From positions 1-12,216 of the forward strand of contig JBFGDZ010000111.1 of assembly GCA_041580375.1 (NCBI GenBank): DNA of 12,216 nt, given 5' to 3'. Below the pieces are notes generated by a model. That model had not been told where the DNA came from and made no database searches. It saw only the letters and a program-made list of their open reading frames with translations. Origin of the DNA: JAPUIN01 sp041580375 (GTDB taxonomy: Bacteria > Acidobacteriota > Polarisedimenticolia > Gp22-AA2). Below are positions 6,825 through 12,216 of the stretch, in pieces. Made by a program: the position numbers and the translations under genes. Positions within the stretch are counted from its first letter, which is position 1. Each line of letters begins with the position of its first letter.

Positions 6825-7071
6825 CGGGGGACCCGGCCGTCCCGTCGTCCTCCCGGACTGGTTCGGCCGGAGCCGCCTCGGGGCGTTTGGACGTCTCCAG
6901 GCGGGAGACCTCGGTGTCGAGCGTCGTGCGGAGGTCGGTGGCGGCCCGCCGGAACTCGCCGAGGCCGCGGCCGATCATCCGGCCCAGCTCGGGCAGCTTC
7001 CGGGGCCCGAAGATGAGGAGGGCCACGACGAAGATGACGATCAACTCCGGGCCGCCGATCGAGCCGAACAT
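6796..7071 (-). CDS. tatA: TatA/B-family twin-arginine translocase subunit
   Basis: A 91-residue protein with one N-terminal membrane segment (GGPELIVIFVVALLIFG, about residues 6-22), the FGPRKLPELGR hinge and an amphipathic helix to about residue 60. An acidic, Ala/Pro/Thr-rich tail follows. It would form the Tat pore with TatC at the inner membrane. GPEL near the N-terminus and the PRKLPELGR hinge fit TatA; the helix GEFRRAATDLRTTLDTEV also resembles TatB-like paralogues, so the exact type is open. The ATG at 7071 is set by GGAGG at 7079-7083, seven bases upstream; the frame extends upstream without a site. The stop lies within the first codons of tatC. No second TatA/B gene is present here. 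Confidence 0.93.
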   Translation of the reverse strand: MFGSIGGPELIVIFVVALLIFGPRKLPELGRMIGRGLGEFRRAATDLRTTLDTEVSRLETSKRPEAAPAEPVREDDGTAGSPDAGTSTETR

Positions 7072-7078
7072 CCCCCGT

Positions 7079-7083
7079 CCTCC
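7079..7083 (-). promoter_or_regulatory. Ribosome-binding site that fixes the tatA start
   Basis: GGAGG on the minus strand, seven bases before the ATG at 7071. It selects this start over the longer open frame beginning at 7155, which has no such site and would place a long tail before the membrane segment. Confidence 0.7.
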
Positions 7084-7179
7084 GATTCCGGCCCCGATCT
7101 TAGCACCATCGACGGCCGGGCGGGCGGGGCGGACGGTCCGGACCGGCGGTTCCATGACGCTTCCGGAGGCCCTCCTTCC

Positions 7180-7208
7180 TTTACAGAACCCCCCGCGGAC
7201 ACTATAAT
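7180..7208 (+). promoter_or_regulatory. Near-consensus sigma-70 promoter for ctpA
   Basis: TTTACA (7180-7185), a 17-bp spacer and a perfect TATAAT (7203-7208) match the sigma-70 consensus at 11 of 12 positions. Initiation near 7215 gives a leader of about 20 nt with GAGG (7227-7230) before the GTG at 7236. This implies strong housekeeping expression. Confidence 0.75.
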
Positions 7209-7235
7209 CGACTCAAGTCATCGAGTGAGGATCGC

Positions 7236-8807
7236 GTGAACCATCGGTCGATTCTGGGGGGGGTTGCTTTTGTCGTCGCCGGCGCCATCGTCGGCGGGCT
7301 CGTCACCGGCCGCGCCGAGTCGGGCACAGAGTCCTCCAATGACGCCCTCGGCACCTACACCCAGCTGGTGAGCCTCATCCAGGCGCGGGCCGCCGACGAG
7401 GTCGATCCGCGGGTGGCCATCGAGGGATCGATCCGCGGGATGCTCCGCTCGCTCGACCCGCATTCCAACTATCTCGACCCGGACGACTACCGCGGCATGC
7501 TCGAGGAGCAGCACGGGAGCTTCTCGGGGCTCGGCATCGTGATCTCCAAGCCGTCGCTCGACAAGCCGCTCACGGTGATCTCGCCCCTGGAGGGCACCCC
7601 GGCGTGGCGGGCCGGGATCCGCGCGGGCGACGTGATCTCGCAGATCGAGGGCGTCGACACGCTCGACATGGACATCGACGAGGCCCTGAAGCTCCTGAAG
7701 GGACCCCGCGGCACCCGGGTGACGATCACGGTGACGCGCCCCGGATACGACGAGGTGCTGCACTTCACCATCACCCGGGACAAGATCACGACGCGCAGCA
7801 TCCGCCAGGCGTTCATGATCCGCAAGGGCACCGGCTACATCAAGATCGACAATTTCACCCGCACGACCGATCGCGAGCTGGAGGAGCGGCTGCGTAGCCT
7901 GCGCGAGGAGGGCATGGAGAATCTCATCCTCGATCTCAGGCGCAACCCGGGCGGACTCCTCGAGCAGGCGGTGCGCGTCGCGGACCGGTTTCTCAACAAG
8001 GGCCAGATGATCGTCTACACGCGGGGTCGCATCAACGGCTCGGATCAGGAGTTTCGCGCCGCCGGAGCCGCCGAGCGCCATGACGTGCCCCTCGTCGTCC
8101 TCGTCGACAAATACAGCGCCAGCGCCTCGGAGATCGTGGCGGGCGCGTTGCAGGATCACGACCGGGCCCTCATCGTCGGGAACACGACGTGGGGCAAGGG
8201 CCTGGTTCAGACGGTCTATCCGCTGAGCCACGACGCCGCGCTCGCGCTGACGACGGCTCGTTACTACACACCGAGCGGCCGGCTCATCCAGCGCGACTAC
8301 CATTCGCTCGAGGATTACCTGACCTACGAGGAGGACGCCGACGAGCTGATCGAGGGCGCCACCGAGATCCGCAAGACGGACGGCGGACGGACGGTGTACG
8401 GGGGCGGCGGGATCCGGCCGGACGTCATCGTCCCCCTCGAGAAGACCTCCCGCTTCGTGGACCGTCTGGAGCGGGGACAGATGTTCTTCCACTTCGCGGT
8501 GCACTACAACGCGAAGCGCAAGCTCGTGCCCAGGGACTTCAAGGTCACGGACGAGGTCATGCAGGAATTCGGGAGGTTCCTCACGAAGCGCAAATTCGAG
8601 TGGACGGACGCGGATCTGGCCACCGACCGCGAGCGGATCGCCAACGAGATCGAGGAATCCGTGGCCTCCGCGCTCTGGGGACTCGAGGCCGGGTACAGGG
8701 TCTACGCGCGCAGCGACCGGCAGATCATGAAGGCGCTCGAGGTGTTCCCCGAGGCGCGCCAGCTCGCCGCCCTCTCCTCCGAACGGGAGCCGGTCAGCCC
8801 CCGCTGA
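7236..8807 (+). CDS. ctpA: S41-family C-terminal processing peptidase (CtpA)
   Basis: A 523-residue periplasmic serine protease that would cleave proteins near their C-termini, probably in envelope quality control. An N-terminal hydrophobic stretch (residues 6-24) without a clear cleavage site suggests a membrane anchor or signal. The PDZ domain (about 95-180, GLGIVI to the second GDVISQIEG motif) is followed by the S41 core: LILDLRRNPGGLL (229-242) and DKYSASASEIVAG, with the Ser/Lys dyad Ser296 and Lys321 (TWGKG) 25 residues apart as in Prc and D1 protease, plus Asp307. Residues after about 400 form a charged helical extension. The GTG start has GAGG five bases upstream and a very strong promoter. 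It is divergent from tatA and convergent with the gene ending at 8814, with a 6-bp gap. Confidence 0.95.
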   Translation: MNHRSILGGVAFVVAGAIVGGLVTGRAESGTESSNDALGTYTQLVSLIQARAADEVDPRVAIEGSIRGMLRSLDPHSNYLDPDDYRGMLEEQHGSFSGLGIVISKPSLDKPLTVISPLEGTPAWRAGIRAGDVISQIEGVDTLDMDIDEALKLLKGPRGTRVTITVTRPGYDEVLHFTITRDKITTRSIRQAFMIRKGTGYIKIDNFTRTTDRELEERLRSLREEGMENLILDLRRNPGGLLEQAVRVADRFLNKGQMIVYTRGRINGSDQEFRAAGAAERHDVPLVVLVDKYSASASEIVAGALQDHDRALIVGNTTWGKGLVQTVYPLSHDAALALTTARYYTPSGRLIQRDYHSLEDYLTYEEDADELIEGATEIRKTDGGRTVYGGGGIRPDVIVPLEKTSRFVDRLERGQMFFHFAVHYNAKRKLVPRDFKVTDEVMQEFGRFLTKRKFEWTDADLATDRERIANEIEESVASALWGLEAGYRVYARSDRQIMKALEVFPEARQLAALSSEREPVSPR

Positions 8808-8813
8808 ACCCCC

Positions 8814-9476
8814 TCAGTTGAATGAGACCAGCAGGCGGCGCGTGTCCGAGAACGGGCGCCGCTGGAACGCGAGCAGCTCCCGCCGGCGCTCCCGCACGCT
8901 CATCTCGTCCAGCAGGCGTGCGTGCCGCCGCGCCAGGCCGGCGGCGCGCCGGTAGCGCTCCCCGTCCTCACCCCCCTCCGGGGCGTATTTTTCGAACAGG
9001 TGATGCAGGGCCCAAAGCCGGAGCGCCGCGGGGAGCCTCCTGCGGCGCGACTGACGCCCCAGGAAATGGAGAACGACGAGGTACTTCGTCACGTTGGCGT
9101 GGTGCTCGAGCTCCAGCAGGCTCACCGGGCGGCCCTCCGCGGCGCGGCTCGCCAGCGTGAGCAGATGGTCCAGCTCCTCGACCAGGACGGCGAAGGCGTC
9201 GATGTTCTCGTCACCCAGTCCGGCCAGCGGATTGTGCCGCTCCAGATGGCGGACGAGCCGATCCGGATAGTAGACCGCCAGCCGCACCGCGGCGCCGACC
9301 TCGCGGACCATCACGCGCGCCCCGGCGGCCCCGCGGACGGACGACCGTTCCCCGTACAGCGCGTCGTAGCCCCCGTCCCCGATGAGAAAGGGGGCGATGT
9401 CGTCGATGATCCTCGGCATGCCGTAGCTGCGCTCGATGATCGACTTCAATACGACGACCAGGGGCCGCGGGCTCAC
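8814..9476 (-). CDS. Uncharacterised His/Glu-rich protein downstream of the AAA+ ATPase
   Basis: A 220-residue protein I do not recognise. It has no signal peptide and no membrane segment. The N-terminus (VVVLKSIIERSYGMPRIIDDIAPFLIGDGGYDALYG) looks like a compact fold with a GDGGYD turn; the rest is mostly helical. Clustered acidic/His pairs occur at EELDH (100-104), ELEHH (122-126), VLHF (137) and ALHHLFE (156-162), which could place metal ligands on neighbouring helices; this is only a hypothesis. The C-terminal third is Arg-rich. The GTG start at 9476 overlaps the ATPase stop by four bases (GTGA), so the two are co-transcribed and translationally coupled, and a shared function is likely. 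It could be an adaptor, a substrate or an enzyme served by the ATPase. Confidence 0.75.
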   Translation of the reverse strand: MSPRPLVVVLKSIIERSYGMPRIIDDIAPFLIGDGGYDALYGERSSVRGAAGARVMVREVGAAVRLAVYYPDRLVRHLERHNPLAGLGDENIDAFAVLVEELDHLLTLASRAAEGRPVSLLELEHHANVTKYLVVLHFLGRQSRRRRLPAALRLWALHHLFEKYAPEGGEDGERYRRAAGLARRHARLLDEMSVRERRRELLAFQRRPFSDTRRLLVSFN

Positions 9477-11338
9477 GGCGCATCCTCGCCGTAGACGAAC
9501 CGGCCATCCCGATGATCGACGGTCACCCTCCCGGGGCCGCCCTGCAGACGGGTGTGGCGGCGCACCTCGGAGACGAGCGAGGCCTCGTTCATCGGCCGCT
9601 GCCCCTCGCGCGCCTCCCGGATCCGCGCGACCAGCCGGCGCGTCTCCTCGGGGATCGGCCCCCTGTGCCGCTGCAGGCGGATGCTGACCTCGACGTTGCA
9701 GATCCGGTCCGCCTCGGCGGCGAGGTGGCGCGCTCCCTGCTCGGCGCTGAAGCCGCGATCGACGATCGCCTCGCGCGCCGCCGAGGTCACGGCGAGCTCG
9801 ATCCCATGGCGGCTCACGTAGCGCGCCGCGATGCGCGCGATCTCCTGATCGAGGATGCGTTCGGCCGAGGCGCGGGAGAGCGGGGCGAAGTGAATGACCT
9901 TCAGGCGATTGAGAAACTCCGGCGGAAGCCCGCGCTTCAGCGTCCGGGAGGCCGCCGCCCGGCCGCCGGCGCGCCTCCCCGGTCCGCCGTACCCGATGGC
10001 GTCGCCGCGCATCGACTCCTCGCTGTATCCCAGGTTCGACGTGTACGCGAGAACCGTGGCGGGAAACCGGAGCAGGCGCCCCTTGTTGTCCATGGTCGTT
10101 CCCCGGTCCATGATCGCAAGAAAGAATCGCGCCAGCTGCGGATGGGCCTTCTCGATCTCGTCGATGAGCACGAACGAGAGGGGCGCGTGCCGGGCCTTCT
10201 CGTGGAACTCCGCCAGCAGACCCTCTTCGTCGCTGCGGATGAAGCCGCGCGTCGATCCCTTCAGCTCGCTCACGTCCGACGGGTAGGTGTACTGCGGGCC
10301 CTCCAGCGTGAGGAACGGGATCTCCGTGCTCCAGACTTCCTCCAGCAGGCGCACGAGCGTCTCGATCAGGTAGTTCTTCCCCACGCCGGTGGGCCCGACC
10401 AGAAGGTAGCTCTGCGGGCGAGGACGCGGACGCGTGCCGAGGGCGAACACGGACAGATCGTCGCAGAACCGATCGACTGCTCCGTTCTGGTCGACGATCT
10501 CCTCCTTGAGGCGGAGGCGCAACCCAGGAACGTCGAGGGACGACAGCAGGATCTGCCGCTCGTAGCGCGTCAGGCGCTCCCCGCGGTCGAGCCCCCTCTC
10601 ATCCCCGGTCGCCGCCGCGGACGGGATCGCGATCGGATCCTGCGGCGCGGCGGGCTGCTCCGCGCGCGGCCCACCGCCCGATCCGACGACCGGCGCGGCG
10701 GAGGCCGCCGCACCGCGGGCGGGGACGGGCGCGCCGCCCTCCTTCCCGGCCGGCGCTTGCGGCCATGGCGAGAGGCCCCGGAACTCCTGGAGGATGTGCG
10801 CGTAGGTGGAGAAGCGGGAGGAGCACTGCCTCAGGAAGAGGATCTCCTCCTCGATCGGGAGGCGCTCCATGAGGTTGCGGTCGTAGAAATCGCGCAGCGT
10901 CCGATCCCGGGCCAGCAGCGCCAGGACCTTGCTGGCGAGTCCGTACGACCGCGGTCCGAGATCGAACAGATCGATGCCCCTGAAGATCGTCCGGCCCGCC
11001 AGCCCGACGTCGTACAGACACTTGTCCCCGTAGGTTCTCAGCACGTCCGGCACGCTCCAGACGCGTGCCAGATGCTCCTCGCTGCCCGAGCGTCCCGACT
11101 CGCGCGGCTCGATCAGGGTCGAGGGCCGGCGCTCGCCGGCGAGGATCCGGTCGAGCGTGGCGGAATCGTATCCTTCGCTGAGGAGCAGGGACGAACGCAT
11201 GAGGATCTCGATGAGGTACCTCATCTCGAGCTCGTCCAGCCCGGGGTCGACGGAGGATCCTTCGACCAGCGCGCGGAGCCGCGATGCGATCTCTTCGGGC
11301 GAGAACCGCTCCGCGAAGGACGCGTCGTCGTGTGTCAC
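9473..11338 (-). CDS. Clp/HSP100-like single-ring AAA+ ATPase with novel N-terminal domain
   Basis: A 621-residue protein. Residues 1 to about 190 are helical and unlike the Clp N domain, with conserved-looking RTYGDKCLYDVGLAG and RLPIEEEILFLRQCSSRFSTY. An Ala/Pro/Gly linker covers 192-245. From about 255 the protein matches a ClpB second ATPase ring (AAA_2 plus ClpB D2-small). Walker A is GPTGVGKN (315-322), with Asn322 where Ser/Thr normally binds magnesium. A pore-loop-like GFIR lies at 365-368. Walker B is LIDEIEKAH (Asp393, Glu394), sensor 1 is TSNLG (Asn435), the arginine finger is in PPEFLNR (Arg478), and sensor 2 is GARHL (Arg537). An unfoldase or remodelling motor in the cytoplasm is likely; its substrate is unknown. 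The GTG start at 11338 has GGAGG five bases upstream. No ClpP-binding loop is apparent. It is the first gene of a two-gene operon, divergent from groES. Confidence 0.9.
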   Translation of the reverse strand: MTHDDASFAERFSPEEIASRLRALVEGSSVDPGLDELEMRYLIEILMRSSLLLSEGYDSATLDRILAGERRPSTLIEPRESGRSGSEEHLARVWSVPDVLRTYGDKCLYDVGLAGRTIFRGIDLFDLGPRSYGLASKVLALLARDRTLRDFYDRNLMERLPIEEEILFLRQCSSRFSTYAHILQEFRGLSPWPQAPAGKEGGAPVPARGAAASAAPVVGSGGGPRAEQPAAPQDPIAIPSAAATGDERGLDRGERLTRYERQILLSSLDVPGLRLRLKEEIVDQNGAVDRFCDDLSVFALGTRPRPRPQSYLLVGPTGVGKNYLIETLVRLLEEVWSTEIPFLTLEGPQYTYPSDVSELKGSTRGFIRSDEEGLLAEFHEKARHAPLSFVLIDEIEKAHPQLARFFLAIMDRGTTMDNKGRLLRFPATVLAYTSNLGYSEESMRGDAIGYGGPGRRAGGRAAASRTLKRGLPPEFLNRLKVIHFAPLSRASAERILDQEIARIAARYVSRHGIELAVTSAAREAIVDRGFSAEQGARHLAAEADRICNVEVSIRLQRHRGPIPEETRRLVARIREAREGQRPMNEASLVSEVRRHTRLQGGPGRVTVDHRDGRFVYGEDAP

Positions 11339-11364
11339 AGCCGCCTCCGGCTTCCGATCGTCAT
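11335..11364 (-). other. Possible leader mini-ORF overlapping the AAA+ gene start
   Basis: On the minus strand ATG at 11364-11362 opens a nine-codon frame (MTIGSRRRL) whose TGA at 11337-11335 overlaps the GTG start of the ATPase. AGGA lies just upstream of it, and the mini-ORF contains the ATPase ribosome-binding site GGAGG (11344-11348). Translation through it would affect access to that site. It may be chance: the predicted transcript start is only a few bases upstream. Confidence 0.25.
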
Positions 11365-11376
11365 GGTCCTGCTTAA

Positions 11377-11404
11377 ATTATAGGGCCCCCGGCGGATGCG
11401 GCAA
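11377..11404 (-). promoter_or_regulatory. Promoter for the AAA+ ATPase operon
   Basis: A perfect TATAAT (11382-11377, minus strand) stands out in G+C-rich DNA, with TTGCCG (11404-11399) 16 bp upstream. Initiation near 11370 gives a leader of about 32 nt. It lies about 70 bp from the divergent groES -35 and does not contain a CIRCE element of its own. Confidence 0.5.
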
Positions 11405-11472
11405 CCTGCAGGGCCGTCGCGGGCGGGGCCCGGGCCCCCCGTCCGATCCCGGCTGCGGGCCCTATCCCCCCC

Positions 11473-11502
11473 TTGACAGGGGAGATTCTCTGGTTCTATT
11501 AT
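11473..11502 (+). promoter_or_regulatory. groESL sigma-70 promoter
   Basis: A perfect TTGACA (11473-11478) and TATTAT (11497-11502) are separated by 18 bp. The predicted start point near 11509 falls within the left arm of the CIRCE operator, so HrcA binding would block initiation. Confidence 0.8.
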
Positions 11503-11528
11503 TAGCACTCGCAGGTGGTGAGTGCTAG
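11502..11528. promoter_or_regulatory. CIRCE operator (HrcA-binding site)
   Basis: Arms TTAGCACTC (11502-11510) and GAGTGCTAG (11520-11528) flank a 9-bp spacer. They match the CIRCE consensus (TTAGCACTC-N9-GAGTGCTAA) except for the last base. CIRCE is bound by the heat-labile repressor HrcA and relieves repression of groESL on heat shock. The hrcA gene itself is not in the window. Confidence 0.95.
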
Positions 11529-11612
11529 CAGCCTTCCCCTGCGGCCGTCCCCCGATCGGGTGGGGGCGGGCGCTGATATCGATTTCGTCATGACCAAAGT
11601 ACCTACCATTTC

Positions 11613-11619
11613 AAGGAGG
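11613..11619 (+). promoter_or_regulatory. Ribosome-binding site that fixes the groES start
   Basis: AAGGAGG, nine bases before the ATG at 11629. It rules out the in-frame ATG at 11590, which has no comparable site and would add 13 residues foreign to GroES. Confidence 0.85.
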
Positions 11620-11628
11620 CAGAGCACC

Positions 11629-11916
11629 ATGAAGGTGAAGCCGCTTTATGACCGCGTTCTGGTCAAGAGAGTGGACCCCGACGAGAAGGTGAAGGGGGGG
11701 ATCATCATCCCCGACACCGCCAAGGAAAAGCCCCTCGAGGGCAAGGTTGTCGCCGTGGGCTCGGGCCGGCTGGACGACGACGGCAAGCGCATTCCGCTGG
11801 CGGTCAAGGCCGGCGATCGCGTGCTGATCAACAAGTACGCCGGGACCGAGATCCGGATCGACGACGTGGAGCATGTGATCGTACGCGAGGACGAGATTCT
11901 TGGAGTGATCAGCTGA
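11629..11916 (+). CDS. groES: Co-chaperonin GroES
   Basis: A 95-residue protein of the usual GroES length, forming the heptameric lid on the GroEL folding chamber in the cytoplasm. It begins MKVKPLYDRVLVKRVDPDEK, followed by the mobile loop that contacts GroEL (about 18-34, KVKGGIIIPDTAKEKP). It then runs through GKVVAVGSGR, VKAGDRVLINKYAGTEI and the terminal EDEILGVIS. All are close to the family pattern, with no anomaly. It is the first gene of the groESL operon, under a TTGACA/TATTAT promoter with CIRCE, so it should be heat-inducible through HrcA. The 61-bp gap to groEL has no terminator. Confidence 0.98.
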   Translation: MKVKPLYDRVLVKRVDPDEKVKGGIIIPDTAKEKPLEGKVVAVGSGRLDDDGKRIPLAVKAGDRVLINKYAGTEIRIDDVEHVIVREDEILGVIS

Positions 11917-11961
11917 GGGGGACCACCCCTTCGTCAGCCAGACGGGGCCGGGCCCCGCATC

Positions 11962-11968
11962 GAGGAGG
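11962..11968 (+). promoter_or_regulatory. Ribosome-binding site of groEL
   Basis: GAGGAGG, nine bases before the ATG at 11978, within the 61-bp groES-groEL gap. Confidence 0.85.
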
Positions 11969-11977
11969 AAAGTCAAG

Positions 11978-12216
11978 ATGCCAGCCAAGGAGATCATTTA
12001 TTCGGAGGAATGCCGTCAGAGCATCCTCCGCGGCGTGAACAAGCTGGCCGACGCGGTCAAGTGCACGCTCGGACCGCGCGGCCGCAACGTCGTGCTCGAG
12101 AAGAAGTTCGGCGCGCCGACAAGCACCAAGGACGGCGTGACCGTCGCCAAGGAGATCGAGCTGGAGGACCCGCGCGAGAACATGGGCGCCCAGCTCGTCC
12201 GCGAGGTGGCCAGCAA
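11978..12216 (+). CDS. groEL: Chaperonin GroEL (partial, 5' part only)
   Basis: The first 79 codons of the 60-kDa chaperonin, cut by the right edge of the window. The visible part starts MPAKEIIYSEECRQSILRGV and contains the ATP-site motifs LGPRGRNVVLEKKFG (31-45) and KDGVTVAKEIEL (51-62, Asp52), then ENMGAQLVREVAS. All are highly conserved. With GroES it forms the ATP-driven chamber that folds cytoplasmic proteins. The start is fixed by GAGGAGG nine bases upstream. It is expressed with groES from the CIRCE-controlled promoter. Confidence 0.98.
   Translation, partial: MPAKEIIYSEECRQSILRGVNKLADAVKCTLGPRGRNVVLEKKFGAPTSTKDGVTVAKEIELEDPRENMGAQLVREVAS

Larger units (their letters stand above)
11339..11628. 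other. Divergent control region between the AAA+ operon and groES
   Basis: This 290-bp gap contains the ATPase promoter, a G+C-rich spacer with a perfect 14-bp palindrome (11425-11438, GGGGCCC arms), the groES promoter, CIRCE and a groES leader of about 120 nt. An ATG at 11590 is in frame with groES but has no ribosome-binding site. I see no additional gene. Confidence 0.7.

Noticed and set aside
7097..7102. TAAGAT as a -10 for tatA on the minus strand
   Set aside because: No -35-like hexamer at a suitable distance in the G+C-rich DNA upstream.
7218..8504. 428-codon minus-strand frame opposite ctpA
   Set aside because: Antisense of a protease with intact PDZ and S41 motifs; no support of its own.
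8832..8864. Hairpin-forming GCGGCGC/GCGCCGC arms near the ctpA 3' end
   Set aside because: Lies inside the opposing coding sequence, with a 14-base loop and no T-run; not a convincing terminator.
9512..11383. 623-codon plus-strand open frame opposite the AAA+ gene
   Set aside because: The minus strand carries unmistakable AAA+ motifs; the plus-strand product is compositionally random.
11425..11956. Two G+C palindromes on either side of groES (11425-11438 and 11944-11956)
   Set aside because: Similar GGGGCC/GGCCCC arms are likely in DNA of this composition; loops are absent or one base and no T-run follows, so neither is a terminator.

Overview
The window is a G+C-rich stretch (about two-thirds G+C or more by eye) of a Gram-negative bacterial chromosome. 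Fourteen protein genes are supported, two of them cut by the window edges. There are no RNA genes, insertion sequences, CRISPR arrays or other mobile signatures. Heptose and Kdo-kinase genes indicate a lipopolysaccharide (LPS) outer membrane. The HrcA/CIRCE-type groESL promoter, the XRE-TPR regulator and the DUF4388 protein would suit an Acidobacteriota-like or related uncultured lineage. That taxonomic guess is inference and weak.

Layout. (1) 1-1694: a divergent pair, an XRE-TPR regulator (minus strand, cut at the left edge) and a DUF4388 protein (plus), separated by a 325-bp control region. (2) 1680-6040: an LPS inner-core block. A Trm112/YcaR-like zinc protein and a heptose-7-phosphate kinase (rfaE1) run left from a shared divergent promoter region, and two family-9 heptosyltransferases (waaC, waaF) run right. 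A KdkA-type Kdo kinase converges on waaF with an 81-bp tail overlap. Together these would make part of the heptose donor, add heptoses and phosphorylate Kdo. The remaining donor enzymes (gmhA, gmhB, hldC, hldD) and waaA are not in the window. (3) 6057-7071: tatA and tatC, transcribed leftward and reading into kdkA. (4) 7236-8807: a ctpA-type S41 processing protease with a near-consensus promoter, divergent from tatA. (5) 8814-11338: a leftward two-gene operon, a Clp/HSP100-like single-ring AAA+ ATPase with an unusual Walker A motif followed by a His/Glu-rich protein I do not recognise. This is the best candidate for something undescribed. (6) 11473-12216: groES and the start of groEL behind a strong promoter with an almost perfect CIRCE operator, divergent from the AAA+ operon.

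Most of the window is housekeeping: envelope building, protein export, periplasmic proteolysis and chaperones. The novel part is the AAA+/unknown pair. Secondary points are the unusual start of rfaE1, the convergent overlaps and two putative near-leaderless transcripts.
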